Source of the DNA: CAVRZR01 sp964354215
GTDB lineage: Bacteria; Actinomycetota; Coriobacteriia; Anaerosomatales; CAVRZR01
Reading direction: 5' to 3'
DNA length: 46,533 nucleotides
Assembly: GCA_964354215.1 (NCBI GenBank)
Contig: CAYGYT010000016.1
Location: 1 to 46,533, forward strand
How positions within the stretch are numbered: position 1 is the stretch's first letter; each line of letters starts with the position of its first letter. Of this stretch, positions 31,713 through 40,070 are shown piece after piece. The position numbers were made by a program, and so were the translations under genes. The notes beneath the pieces are model-generated. The model made no database searches. It saw nothing but the letters and a program-made list of their open reading frames with translations, and was not told the origin of the DNA.

Positions 31713-31783
31713 ATGACCCGACCCGGCGCGATTCCAACACTCGCTCTTGCGCGGAACCCGGCGAGCGTGGCTACACTGGAACC

Positions 31784-31834
31784 GGCACGAGAGCCGACCT
31801 GGCACGAGAGCCGACCCGGCACGAGAGCCTGATA
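31784..31834 (+). repeat. Three tandem 17-bp repeats
   Basis: The unit GGCACGAGAGCCGACCT occurs at 31784-31800, 31801-31817 (one change) and 31818-31834 (last five bases diverged). They lie in the leader of the small acidic protein gene, 32 bp before its ATG. A candidate TACACT -10 lies at 31771-31776, so the repeats would be transcribed. Confidence 0.6.
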
Positions 31835-31865
31835 CGACAGCGACTCCGAGGAGACACCTCGGGGG

Positions 31866-32204
31866 ATGGAGACCACCATGACTGACGACCGCGACTTGGG
31901 TAGCGACATGGAGGACATGGGTCCCGGTGACGTGCCCGAGCCCGGGCCGGAGGAGCCGGAGCTCGTCGAAGACGCCGCCGGCCGCGAGGCCGAGAGAGAG
32001 CCGGGCGAAGCGCCGGCCGAGGGGCACGCCGAGAAGCACGGCTTCAAGGAGACTGCGCGCGGAACGGTCGCCAAGGCGGTCGGCATCGCCGTCGAACTCG
32101 GCTCTGTGTTGGGCGGCCAGGGTGGCGACATCGTTCACGCGGAGCGCGACGTCGCCGAGGCCGAGACCGAAGACCTCCTCGACCGCGTCGACGGAGAAGG
32201 CTAG
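31866..32204 (+). CDS. Small acidic protein of unknown function
   Basis: 112 residues, strongly acidic in the first half (runs of Glu, Asp, Pro and Gly, probably disordered), then an Ala/Val/Gly-rich segment TVAKAVGIAVELGSVLGG that could be a weak amphipathic helix, then another acidic end. No family recognised. The ATG follows GGGGGATGGAG closely; a second ATG lies four codons in. Confidence 0.5.
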   Translation: METTMTDDRDLGSDMEDMGPGDVPEPGPEEPELVEDAAGREAEREPGEAPAEGHAEKHGFKETARGTVAKAVGIAVELGSVLGGQGGDIVHAERDVAEAETEDLLDRVDGEG

Positions 32205-32245
32205 CGGCGCGGGGCGTCCGGCGGCCCTGGCGCCAGCCGGCTGGG

Positions 32246-33046
32246 CTACTCCGCACTCTCCATCTGCACCGCGATCGCCCCGTCAGCCGTCCGGAGCTCC
32301 AGACGCTTGCCGGAGACCTCGTACGTTGTGGCTGACTCCAGCGCCGTCAGATACGCGAGCTGCTGATCCATCACGTCGGGCGGTCCCGCCATCTGCGCAG
32401 CGTTGATGGTGCCGATGGAGATCTCGCTGCCGCCCTGGATCGTGTAGCTCGCGCTGAACGTGTTGATGCCGCCCTCCCCGGTGACGCCGCCGTCCGTGCC
32501 GAAGACCGCTGTGAGGGTGGTCGTCGGGATGACGGAGACCACGGCCTGCTTTCCGTTGTTGTATCCGGTGACTCGCCAGCTACCGACGACGGTCCCCTCA
32601 ATTGCCTGATAGACAACGAGCTTCTCATCTCCTTCGCCGTAGAGCGTGAGCGTCTTCCCATCCGAGTAGAAGGACGTTGTCTTCTCGAGATTGGCGAGGT
32701 AGGCGGTTTCCATGGCCATCTGATCCGGGGGTCCCGCCATCTTCGTTGCACTGAGCGGGCCCACGCTCGTGACCTCGCCCTTTGGGCTTGTCACGAACGC
32801 GCCCTGGTAGTTGTTCACGACACGTCCTGTGACTTCGTCGGTCTCGAATCGCGCGAAGCCGTCTGTGCCGGTGGGCACGTCCGTGAGCTTCCCGTCCACC
32901 GAGTAGGACGTGATGACCCAGTTGATCCGGTTGATATCCCCGCCCTTGTTCGGCTCGGGCGAACAGCCAGAGACGGCTGCCGCAGAGAGCGCGAGACCCA
33001 CGACGACGCCAATCAACAGGACGGTACGCGGCAGAGAGTCGCGCAT
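32246..33046 (-). CDS. Lipoprotein with two META (HslJ-like) domains
   Basis: 266 residues. Signal helix and lipobox VSGC with the lipidated C28. Two copies of a META-type domain follow, at about 40-140 and 154-262; each ends with MAGPPD (103-108 and 219-224) and then a TAYL or LAYLTALE helix and a TLTLYG- or LELRTADG-like strand. META domains occur in the heat-shock protein HslJ and surface proteins linked to stress or motility. It faces outward on the membrane. Transcribed divergently from the aquaporin gene. Confidence 0.8.
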   Translation of the reverse strand: MRDSLPRTVLLIGVVVGLALSAAAVSGCSPEPNKGGDINRINWVITSYSVDGKLTDVPTGTDGFARFETDEVTGRVVNNYQGAFVTSPKGEVTSVGPLSATKMAGPPDQMAMETAYLANLEKTTSFYSDGKTLTLYGEGDEKLVVYQAIEGTVVGSWRVTGYNNGKQAVVSVIPTTTLTAVFGTDGGVTGEGGINTFSASYTIQGGSEISIGTINAAQMAGPPDVMDQQLAYLTALESATTYEVSGKRLELRTADGAIAVQMESAE

Positions 33047-33220
33047 CGAGCACCCCCTGGTCCTCGCGCCAAGGACTCGCGCCCCGGCAGCCCATCCTTA
33101 TGGGGTATCTTACCCTCGAGCGACTGCGGAGGGTCCTTTGCGCAGGGTGCCCGAGCGAGGACGTCGAGCCCTCCGCGAGGCGGCGTCCGGGCGGGACGCG
33201 AGAGACAGAAAGGGGCAGGT

Positions 33221-33940
33221 ATGGGCAGGAAGTTGGTCGCCGAGTTCCTCGGCACGTTCGTGCTCGTTCTTGGCGGCGTTGGCGCCGCCGTGTTCACAGC
33301 GACGTTCCCGGGCACGGGAGTCGGTATCCTCGGCGTCGCGCTCGCCTTTGGCCTGACGGTGCTGACGATGGCTTACGCTGTCGGGCACATTTCGGGCGGC
33401 CACTTCAACCCCGCCGTCTCGCTGGGACTCTGGGCGGCGGGTCGCTTCGAGGCCGGGAGCCTCGTCCCGTACATCATCGCGCAGGTTCTAGGCGGCCTCG
33501 CAGGTGCTGGGGCCGTCTTCCTCATTGCGTCCGGACAGCTCGTCGGCGACGAACCCGCAGCAAGGCTTGCGGGCGCCTCGAACGGGTTCGGCGCGCACTC
33601 TCCCGGCGGCTACAACATGACCGCAGTCATCATCACCGAGATCATCGCGACATTCGTCTTTCTGGTCATCATCATCGGCTCGACCGACAAGTTCGCAGCC
33701 CCCGGGTTCGCGGGCGCCGCGATCGGCCTGGCGCTCACGCTCGTGCACATCGTCACGATTCCAATCTCAAACACATCCGTGAACCCGGCGCGCTCAATTG
33801 CCAGTGCGGCATTCGCCGGGGGTGGCTGGGCAATCAGCCAGCTCTGGGTCTTCATCGTGTTCCCGGTGCTGGGTGGGCTGCTCGCCGGCGCCGTCTACCG
33901 GTTCCTGCTGGAGGCTCCATCTGGCGGACAGGCTGGTTAG
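33221..33940 (+). CDS. aqpZ: Aquaporin Z-type water channel
   Basis: 239 residues, six helices. Both NPA motifs are intact (63-65 in GGHFNPAVSLG and 188-190 in NTSVNPARS). The selectivity-filter positions read F43, H176, T185 and R191, the water-selective AqpZ pattern rather than a glycerol facilitator. ATG after AAAGGGGCAGG. Divergent from the META lipoprotein; TATCTT at 33106 inside a small GGGTA/TACCC dyad could be its -10 box. Confidence 0.93.
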   Translation: MGRKLVAEFLGTFVLVLGGVGAAVFTATFPGTGVGILGVALAFGLTVLTMAYAVGHISGGHFNPAVSLGLWAAGRFEAGSLVPYIIAQVLGGLAGAGAVFLIASGQLVGDEPAARLAGASNGFGAHSPGGYNMTAVIITEIIATFVFLVIIIGSTDKFAAPGFAGAAIGLALTLVHIVTIPISNTSVNPARSIASAAFAGGGWAISQLWVFIVFPVLGGLLAGAVYRFLLEAPSGGQAG

Positions 33941-33996
33941 CCGAGCGGTAGTAGCGGTACATTGTCTGTAATTGACACGAACACGAGGGGGTACCG

Positions 33997-34266
33997 ATGG
34001 GCTGCTGTCTATTCGCTTCCGTTCTTGCGGGAGCACCGCGCCTCGCATTCCTGCTGTGGTGGCTGTTCCAGCCTGCCAGGATCAACGCGACGTTCAGCAA
34101 CTGGTTCTGGCCGCTTCTCGGTGTGATCTTCTTGCCATGGACGGCTCTCATGTATGTGATCGTCTATCCCGGTGGCCTGAGCGTCATCAACTGGATCTTC
34201 CTTGGCTTGGCCCTCGCGATCGACATCGGTTCCTATGGCAGCGGCGCCTACAGCAGGACGAAGTAG
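33997..34266 (+). CDS. Small membrane protein
   Basis: 89 residues with GAGGGGG just upstream of the ATG. Hydrophobic segments at about 9-26, 36-55 and 60-80; the WFWPLLGVIFLPWTALMYV stretch recurs in small uncharacterised bacterial membrane proteins. No function known. Confidence 0.65.
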   Translation: MGCCLFASVLAGAPRLAFLLWWLFQPARINATFSNWFWPLLGVIFLPWTALMYVIVYPGGLSVINWIFLGLALAIDIGSYGSGAYSRTK

Positions 34267-34333
34267 CAACAGCTGCAGGTCGCTTTGAGCTTGGGCCTAC
34301 GCCGCGCGCTGAGCCATTGGACTGCGGAGGATC

Positions 34334-35032
34334 TTGTTGGCAGAGACATTCGCGCAGCTTGTGCCGTGGATAATCGCGGGCGCGTTCCTTCCGACGTGGA
34401 CCTCCTACGTCACCATTCTGCTCGGTACCGACAGACCGCTCACGACGTCGTCGGCATACGTGACTGGGAACGCTACATGGCGTTTCGCTCTCGGCGTCAC
34501 GACGTTGTTCATCGTGTCCGCTGCGGCTCCGGAGACTCAGAACGGCGGCATCACGATGCCGCCGCTGCTCGCCTGGGGGCTCGCCGCGATTCTGATCGGA
34601 ATGGGAGTCTGGCTTGTGATGCGCAAGCCCAAGACTGAGACCACCCAGGCTGAGAGCCTGCCCAAGTGGTTGCAGGCGCTCAAGAGACTGCCCCCGTGGG
34701 CGGCCTTCGGCTATGCCGTCTACAACTGTGCCCTTCCCGGAGCGCAATGGGTGTACTTCCTCGGCGGTACCACCGTGATCGCAGCGTCCGGACTGGTCTG
34801 GGAGTCGCAACTCATTCTGCTGGTAGTCTTCATCGCGCTGCTTGAGACGATGCTCCTCACGCCGATCGTGATCTACGCCTGGCGGCGCGAGAAGGCCAAG
34901 GCTACGTTCGACAAGCTCGACCTCTGGCTCGGGCGCCACGCCTCGACCGTCTTTGGCGGGATCTTGATCATGATAGGAGCGCTCTTCGCCTACGTCGCGC
35001 TCAGCGGCGGCCACATCGGCGGGGCGGCCTAG
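34334..35032 (+). CDS. GAP-family (LysE-like) membrane protein
   Basis: 232 residues, about six helices with a charged central loop (RKPKTETTQAESLPKW). The helix pattern and ALPGAQWVYFLGG segment resemble the GAP/Sap family related to LysE-type exporters, known from mycobacterial lipid transport. TTG start at 34334 with GCGGAGG just upstream; a second TTG at 34337. Function here is unproven. Confidence 0.6.
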   Translation: MLAETFAQLVPWIIAGAFLPTWTSYVTILLGTDRPLTTSSAYVTGNATWRFALGVTTLFIVSAAAPETQNGGITMPPLLAWGLAAILIGMGVWLVMRKPKTETTQAESLPKWLQALKRLPPWAAFGYAVYNCALPGAQWVYFLGGTTVIAASGLVWESQLILLVVFIALLETMLLTPIVIYAWRREKAKATFDKLDLWLGRHASTVFGGILIMIGALFAYVALSGGHIGGAA

Positions 35033-35039
35033 GCGTGTC

Positions 35040-36401
35040 GTGCCCTCGCCGATGAATGCGGAGGAGATTCGCGCTGCCGCGAGGGCGATGATGCCCGACG
35101 TGATCGACGATCTGACGAGACTCGTCTCGCACGCGTCGGTCGCCTTCCAGGGCTTTGCTCCGGAGCCTGTCCACGCCACGGCCCAAGAGACCGCGCGGGT
35201 TCTGCGCGATTACGGATTCGAGAGCGTCACGCTCCTGGAGATACCCGGCGGCTACCCTGGCGTGTGGGCCGAGGTGCCGGCACCTGAGGGAGCTCCGACC
35301 GTACTGCTCTATGCCCACTACGACGTGCAGCCCGCTTCCGCCGACGAGCAGGGCTGGCGGAGCGAGCCGTGGACGCTCACCAAGCGTGATGACGGTCGCT
35401 ACTACGGGCGAGGTGCCGCGGACAACAAGAGCGGCATCATGATTCACGCCGGCATGATGCGCGTCTTTGGCGGGAAGCCGCCCGTGGGGGTCAAGCTCAT
35501 CATCGAAGGCGAGGAGGAGGCGCTCTCGCAGCTCGAGTCGTTCGTCGAGAGCAACCCCGACCTGTTCAGGGCTGACGTCATGATCGTCGCCGACATGGGC
35601 AACATCAGCGTCGGCGAGCCGGTGCTCACGACCACACTGCGAGGTGACGTGGCCTGCACCGTCGAAGTGCGCACCCTCGACCACGCGCTCCATTCCGGCG
35701 TCTTCGGCGGGCCGGCGCCCGACGCGCTCATCGCGCTCATCCAGATCCTCGCGAGCCTGCACGACGGGCGCGGCAACACGCTCGTGCCGGGCCTGCGCTC
35801 GTACGAGTGGACCGGCGCCGAGTTCCCGGAGGACCTGTACCGCACCCAGTCCGGGATGTTGTCGAGCGTGGACATCATCGGCGACGGGTCGGTGGCAACG
35901 AAGCTCTGGAGCAAGCCCAACGTCACGGTCATCGGGCTCGACGCGCCTCCGACCAAACACGCATCGAACGCCCTCATCCCGTCAGCCAAGGCGCGCCTGT
36001 CCATGCGCATCGCGCCGGGGGAGGACGCAGAGTGCGCGCTCGACAAGCTCGTCGCGTTCATCGAGGCGAACGTGCCGTGGGGAGTTGAGGCCACTGTCGA
36101 GCGGGTCAAGGCTGCCCCCGCGTTCGAGGCGCCGATGGGCGGCCCGGCGATGGAGGCTGCTTGCGATGCGCTCACAGAAGCATACGGCGCAGCGCCGTCG
36201 GAGGTCGGCAGTGGGGCGTCGATACCGCTACTCAGCGCTCTTGCCAACGCGTCGCCAGGCGCCGAGTTCGTGCTCTGGGGTGCCGAGGACGTCGCTGCCT
36301 CGCGCATCCATGGCGAAGACGAGAGTGTTGACCCCTCGGAGATCGAGCGAATGATCGTCGCGCAAGCGCTTCTCGTCCAACATCTCGCCGAGAAGAGCTA
36401 G
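35040..36401 (+). CDS. M20 family metallopeptidase (dipeptidase)
   Basis: 453 residues from GTG (ATG at 35052 is possible). Di-zinc motifs: H93 (YAHYDVQPA), D128 (GRGAADNKSG), E158/E159 (IIEGEEE), and the dimerisation-domain segment DHALHSGVFGGPAPD. This is the carnosinase/DapE-like branch that hydrolyses dipeptides in the cytoplasm. No ribosome site is convincing for either start. Stands 7 bp after the GAP-family gene and may share its transcript. Confidence 0.9.
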   Translation: MPSPMNAEEIRAAARAMMPDVIDDLTRLVSHASVAFQGFAPEPVHATAQETARVLRDYGFESVTLLEIPGGYPGVWAEVPAPEGAPTVLLYAHYDVQPASADEQGWRSEPWTLTKRDDGRYYGRGAADNKSGIMIHAGMMRVFGGKPPVGVKLIIEGEEEALSQLESFVESNPDLFRADVMIVADMGNISVGEPVLTTTLRGDVACTVEVRTLDHALHSGVFGGPAPDALIALIQILASLHDGRGNTLVPGLRSYEWTGAEFPEDLYRTQSGMLSSVDIIGDGSVATKLWSKPNVTVIGLDAPPTKHASNALIPSAKARLSMRIAPGEDAECALDKLVAFIEANVPWGVEATVERVKAAPAFEAPMGGPAMEAACDALTEAYGAAPSEVGSGASIPLLSALANASPGAEFVLWGAEDVAASRIHGEDESVDPSEIERMIVAQALLVQHLAEKS

Positions 36402-36506
36402 GGGGTCCTGCCGACCGCGCGAGCGGGTATAGACTTCTCGAACTCGTTCGCCGAGCGGTGCATCTCGCAACCACTCGGGACATCCGTTGCCGAGGAGGCT
36501 GGGCTT

Positions 36507-37157
36507 ATGACCCCCGAAGACATCACTGGAACTGACGCCCCGATCGACGTGGCCGCAGCCGAGCCAGACGAGCTCGCTCCGCACGTCGCCGCTCGCGTCG
36601 AAGCGTCCACACTGCGCGCCAACCTGAGCGCGATCGCTTCCGCCCAGGCTCAGGACTTCGAGTCTACCGCGAGCGCTGTCGGGCTCGCACAGGTCGCCGG
36701 TGATGCGCACGTGACGGCGTCCTACGTCGGCATCATGTACGCGAAGCAGGGAGGGACCTTCCAGCAGGGCTACGCGAGCGCGGTGATCCTCGGCGGCGAT
36801 ACGACCGTTCGTCAGGCGGGTGCCCCGCTCATCGTCGGGCGCTCGATGAACATCGAACAGGGCGGCGGTATGGTGCTCGTCGGCAGCGACGTGAAGGTCA
36901 ACCACGGCGTGGTCGGCATCGTCGTGTCCGGTCGCACCGAGATCTCTGATGACTCGAAGGTGCTCATCGGCACCAAGGCCGCGATCATCATTGCGGCGGC
37001 GCTCCTCGGCGGGTTCGCGCTCGTGGCCGTCGTGATGGTGCTTGGCGCGAAGCGCGTGAGCGAGTGGCGGCCGAACATCAACCTGCCGCAGCTCTCGCAG
37101 CTACCGAAGTGGGAGGAGCTGCAGGAGAAGCTCCACCAGCTGCGCAAGAGCGCGTAG
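36507..37157 (+). CDS. Membrane-anchored beta-solenoid-like protein
   Basis: 216 residues. A polar, Ala-rich N-terminus is followed (about 58-155) by short repeats of beta-strand/Gly pattern (AGDAHVTASYVGIMYAKQGG, GRSMNIEQGG, GSDVKVNHGVVGIVVSGR) resembling a bactofilin-like beta helix. One transmembrane helix (about 160-184) and a basic amphipathic tail close the protein. No specific family recognised. A TATAGACT promoter-like box lies at 36428-36435. Confidence 0.55.
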   Translation: MTPEDITGTDAPIDVAAAEPDELAPHVAARVEASTLRANLSAIASAQAQDFESTASAVGLAQVAGDAHVTASYVGIMYAKQGGTFQQGYASAVILGGDTTVRQAGAPLIVGRSMNIEQGGGMVLVGSDVKVNHGVVGIVVSGRTEISDDSKVLIGTKAAIIIAAALLGGFALVAVVMVLGAKRVSEWRPNINLPQLSQLPKWEELQEKLHQLRKSA

Positions 37158-37193
37158 CGCCTACGCCGCTCCGGTTCGAGCGCCCGCGTCAGC

Positions 37194-37259
37194 TTGACGG
37201 CACGTCGGGACACCTCTAGCATTAGTTCGACGATCATCGAACTAGTGCTAGAGGTGTCC
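37194..37259 (+). promoter_or_regulatory. Promoter and palindromic operator of the ars-hgc operon
   Basis: TTGACG (37194-37199), 17 bp, TAGCAT (37217-37222) forms a good sigma-70-type promoter. It is overlapped from the -10 box onward by an inverted repeat of 23 bp per arm (37208-37230 and 37237-37259; one T/G pair, 6-base centre). The right arm includes the GAGGTG ribosome site and ends 1 base before the arsR GTG. A bound ArsR dimer would cover -10 and start point; as RNA the right arm could also hide the ribosome site. Confidence 0.75.
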
Positions 37260-37260
37260 T

Positions 37261-37587
37261 GTGCCATCTGCCGTCGTAGCGACACAAGTGAATCTCGATC
37301 TCGTCTTCAAGGCGCTCGCTTCCGAGCAGCGCCGAGAGATCCTTGCGATGCTCTCCGAACACACCGGCGGCCCGTGCGCGCCCGGTTGTGCGACCGAGGC
37401 TGCTGACGAGGTCTGCGCGTGTAAGATCGCCGAGCACCTGGGTCTCGCGGCCTCAACCATCTCCCACCACACGGCCCTGCTGCGTGAGTCAGGTCTGGTC
37501 GGAGCGCGCAAGGACGGGCTGTGGGTGCACTACTCGCTGCGCCGCGACGTTCTCGAGGCCGCCGCTGAGGCCCTGAAGGAGCTGTAG
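37261..37587 (+). CDS. arsR: ArsR-family arsenite-responsive repressor
   Basis: 108 residues. Winged helix-turn-helix with the EVCACKIAEHL segment (C52, C54), the equivalent of the ELCVCDL arsenite-binding motif of ArsR; C39 and C43 form an additional CAPGC insertion nearby. Recognition helix region ASTISHHTALLRESGLV. GTG start with GAGGTG 6 nt upstream, inside the operator. It should repress its own operon and release it when arsenite (or a similar thiophilic metal) binds. First gene of arsR-acr3-hgcA-hgcB. Confidence 0.9.
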   Translation: MPSAVVATQVNLDLVFKALASEQRREILAMLSEHTGGPCAPGCATEAADEVCACKIAEHLGLAASTISHHTALLRESGLVGARKDGLWVHYSLRRDVLEAAAEALKEL

Positions 37588-38724
37588 ATGAGCGAGAGTG
37601 TAGCCAAGCGACTGTCGTTCCTCGATCGCTATCTCACGCTCTGGATCTTCCTGGCCATGGCACTGGGCGTGGGCGTCGGCGCGATCTTCTCGGCAGTGCC
37701 GGAGTTCGTCGGCAGCCTGAGTGTCGGAACGACGAACCTGCCCATCGCCATCGGGCTCATCGCGATGATGTATCCGGCGCTCGCGAAGGTGCACTACGAG
37801 GAGCTGCCGGAAGCGATGCGCGACAGACGCGCGTTCACGCTGGCCATGGTGATGAACTGGGTCGTGGCTCCGGTGGTCATGTTCGTGTTGGCGGTGACGC
37901 TGATGAGCGCGTACCCCGAGTACATGGTCGGGCTCATCATCATCGGCATCGCACCGTGCATCGCGATGGTGATCGTCTGGAACGGCCTCGCCGATGGCGA
38001 CTGCGAGTTCGCGGCAGGTCTCGTCGCCGTCAACAGTGTGATGCAGGTGTTGTTCTTCAGTGTCTATGCGTACTTCTTCCTGGCGGTGCTCCTGCCGGCC
38101 GTCGGACTCGAGGGGACGGTCGTCGACGTCTCGATGGCCGAGATTGCCCGGACGGTGGCTATCTATCTGGGCATCCCCTTTGTGGCCGCCGTGATCACGC
38201 GGTTCACCCTCGTCAGGCTGAAAGGTGCGGTCTGGTACGAGACCGTCTTCGTGCCGCGCATCAGCCCGGTGACGCTCATCGCTCTTCTGTTCACCATCTT
38301 CACGATGTTCTCGCTCAAGGGCGATCTCATCGTCTCGATCCCGCTGGATGTCGTGCGGGTCGCGCTGCCGATGCTCCTGTACTTCGCGATCATGTTCTTC
38401 GTGACGTTCTTCATCGCCAAGGCGATCGGCCTGCGCTACGCGAAGACGACCACCCTCGCGTTTACTGCGGCCTCGAACAACTTCGAGCTCGCCATCGCGG
38501 TGTGTATTGCGGTGTTCGGCATCAACAGCGGGCAGGCCTTCGCGGCTGTTATCGGTCCGCTCGTCGAAGTGCCGGTGCTCATCGGACTCGTGAACGTCGC
38601 ACTCGCGTTCCGCCGGCGCTACTTCGCAGACGAACCAGAGCCTCTCGAGGCGGAACTGCTCACGGCTGCCGAGCAAGCCGAGGGCGCCTGCCTCGTAAGC
38701 GACATGCTGCGCGAGGGGGACTGA
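37588..38724 (+). CDS. acr3: Arsenite efflux transporter, ACR3 family
   Basis: 378 residues, ten helices. Contains the ACR3 signature with the essential cysteine C124 (GIAPCIAMVIVWNGLADGD) and the late ASNNFELAIAV helix. The length fits ACR3 of bacteria (about 350-380). It begins on the base after the arsR stop, so it is coupled to arsR. It exports As(III) using the membrane potential or proton gradient. The C-terminal tail (about 30 residues) is acidic. Confidence 0.93.
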   Translation: MSESVAKRLSFLDRYLTLWIFLAMALGVGVGAIFSAVPEFVGSLSVGTTNLPIAIGLIAMMYPALAKVHYEELPEAMRDRRAFTLAMVMNWVVAPVVMFVLAVTLMSAYPEYMVGLIIIGIAPCIAMVIVWNGLADGDCEFAAGLVAVNSVMQVLFFSVYAYFFLAVLLPAVGLEGTVVDVSMAEIARTVAIYLGIPFVAAVITRFTLVRLKGAVWYETVFVPRISPVTLIALLFTIFTMFSLKGDLIVSIPLDVVRVALPMLLYFAIMFFVTFFIAKAIGLRYAKTTTLAFTAASNNFELAIAVCIAVFGINSGQAFAAVIGPLVEVPVLIGLVNVALAFRRRYFADEPEPLEAELLTAAEQAEGACLVSDMLREGD

Positions 38725-38731
38725 GACGCCC

Positions 38732-39751
38732 TTGCTGCAGCAGACCGAGGCGGTAGCGGCGGATACCCCGAGCGCGGCGACCCAACTCATCTGGCGCGAC
38801 CGGCTGGGCACCCTGCGGGTGCGACTCGGCATACGCCGACACGACTACAGCGTAGAGCCCGGCCTATACCGCGTCGGAGAACCCTCGGCGGATTCGCCCG
38901 TGCTCGTGACCGGCAACTACAAGCTGACGTTCGACACGCTGCGTTCGGCGCTGGCCGACCTCGATACGTGGCTGCTCGTGCTCGACACGAAGGGCGTCAA
39001 CGTCTGGTGTGCGGCAGGCAAGGGAACGTTCGGAACGGCCGAGCTCGCTCGACGCGTGCTGAGCGCGCGGCTCGATGAGGTAGTGAATCACCAGACGCTG
39101 ATCTTGCCGCAACTCGGCGCACCCGGTGTCGCGGCCCACGAGATCGAAGTGTTCACCGGGTTCCGGGTCGTATACGGGCCCGTGCGCGCCGCCGACATCC
39201 GTGCGTTTCTCGATGCGGGCATGCAGACGACTCCCCAAATGCGTCGCGTGACCTTCAACCTGCGGGATCGATTCGCGTTGACAGGGGTCGAGCTCTCGAT
39301 GGCGCTTCGCCCCAGAGCGCTGGCCATTGTCGCCGCGGTGGTGCTCGCAAGCGGCGTGTACGCTCTCGCCTTCTCCGCGCGCACGCTGGAGCTGCGCGGC
39401 GGGACAGCGCTCCTCGCGGCGCTGGGTGGACTGATCGCGGGTGGATTCCTCACGCCGATACTGCTGCCCTGGCTACCCTTCCGTGCGTTCTCCGCCAAGG
39501 GTGCGCTCGTGGGCGCCGTCTTCGGGATAGGACTGTACGCGCTCACCGTGGAGGCGATCGGGGTGCTCGCCGCTCCGGCTGCGGCGATCGCGCTTGTGAC
39601 GATCGCGTCGTACGTGGCGATGAACTTCACCGGCTCGTCGCCGATCACGTCTCCGTCGGGCGTCGAGTTTGAGATGCGCAGGGCGTTGCCCTGGCAGCTG
39701 GCCGGTGCCGTACTGGCCGGTGCGTTGTGGATCGTTTCGGCGTTCATTTGA
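38732..39751 (+). CDS. hgcA: HgcA, corrinoid protein for mercury methylation
   Basis: 339 residues from a TTG start with GAGGGGGA 11 nt upstream. The cap-helix motif N90-VWCAAGK97 is exact, with C93 as the corrinoid lower ligand that donates the methyl group to Hg(II). Around it are family-typical TWLLVLDTKGV, GTFGTAELARRV and ILPQLGAPGVAAHE, then VYGPVRAAD. The C-terminal half (about 195-339) has five membrane helices. With HgcB it makes methylmercury. It starts 7 bp after acr3, so it belongs to the ars operon. A CO-dehydrogenase/acetyl-CoA-synthase corrinoid subunit is excluded by the membrane domain and cap-helix cysteine. Confidence 0.96.
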   Translation: MLQQTEAVAADTPSAATQLIWRDRLGTLRVRLGIRRHDYSVEPGLYRVGEPSADSPVLVTGNYKLTFDTLRSALADLDTWLLVLDTKGVNVWCAAGKGTFGTAELARRVLSARLDEVVNHQTLILPQLGAPGVAAHEIEVFTGFRVVYGPVRAADIRAFLDAGMQTTPQMRRVTFNLRDRFALTGVELSMALRPRALAIVAAVVLASGVYALAFSARTLELRGGTALLAALGGLIAGGFLTPILLPWLPFRAFSAKGALVGAVFGIGLYALTVEAIGVLAAPAAAIALVTIASYVAMNFTGSSPITSPSGVEFEMRRALPWQLAGAVLAGALWIVSAFI

Positions 39752-39791
39752 GACGGTTGGTCCGAGAGTCCATGCGGAGAGGCTGAGCAAC

Positions 39792-40070
39792 ATGAGCGGG
39801 CTGCGTTACTACGAGAAGGTCGTCACGCTTCAGCTGGATGGCCGAAGGTGCACCGGCTGTGAACGCTGCGTCGAGGTCTGCCCGCACGGGGTCTTCGAGA
39901 TGGGGGAGACCAAGGTGCGTATGGTCGACAGGGGCGCGTGCATGGAGTGCGGCGCGTGCGAGCGCAACTGCTCTTTCGGCGCCATCAGCGTGGACGCCGG
40001 TGTGGGCTGTGCTTCGGCGATCATCCGCGGCTGGCTGACCGGCACCGAGCCGTCGTGCGACTGCAGCTGA
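39792..40070 (+). CDS. hgcB: HgcB, two-[4Fe-4S] ferredoxin for mercury methylation
   Basis: 92 residues. Cluster ligands C20, C23, C26, C30 and C50, C53, C56, C60. The invariant extra cysteine C73 (GVGCA) and a C-terminal cysteine pair (C89, C91 in CDCS) are present; both sets are required or important in characterised HgcB for mercury transfer and corrinoid reduction. ATG after GGAGAGG, 40 bp past hgcA. It is thought to reduce the HgcA cobalt and deliver Hg(II). Confidence 0.95.
   Translation: MSGLRYYEKVVTLQLDGRRCTGCERCVEVCPHGVFEMGETKVRMVDRGACMECGACERNCSFGAISVDAGVGCASAIIRGWLTGTEPSCDCS

Noticed and set aside
37489..38832. 447-codon minus-strand frame opposite acr3
   Set aside because: Same antisense composition bias; acr3 on the plus strand has full family motifs.
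38732..39751. Corrinoid subunit of CO dehydrogenase/acetyl-CoA synthase (CdhD-like)
   Set aside because: The cap-helix cysteine motif, the short corrinoid domain and five C-terminal helices are specific to HgcA, and hgcB follows.
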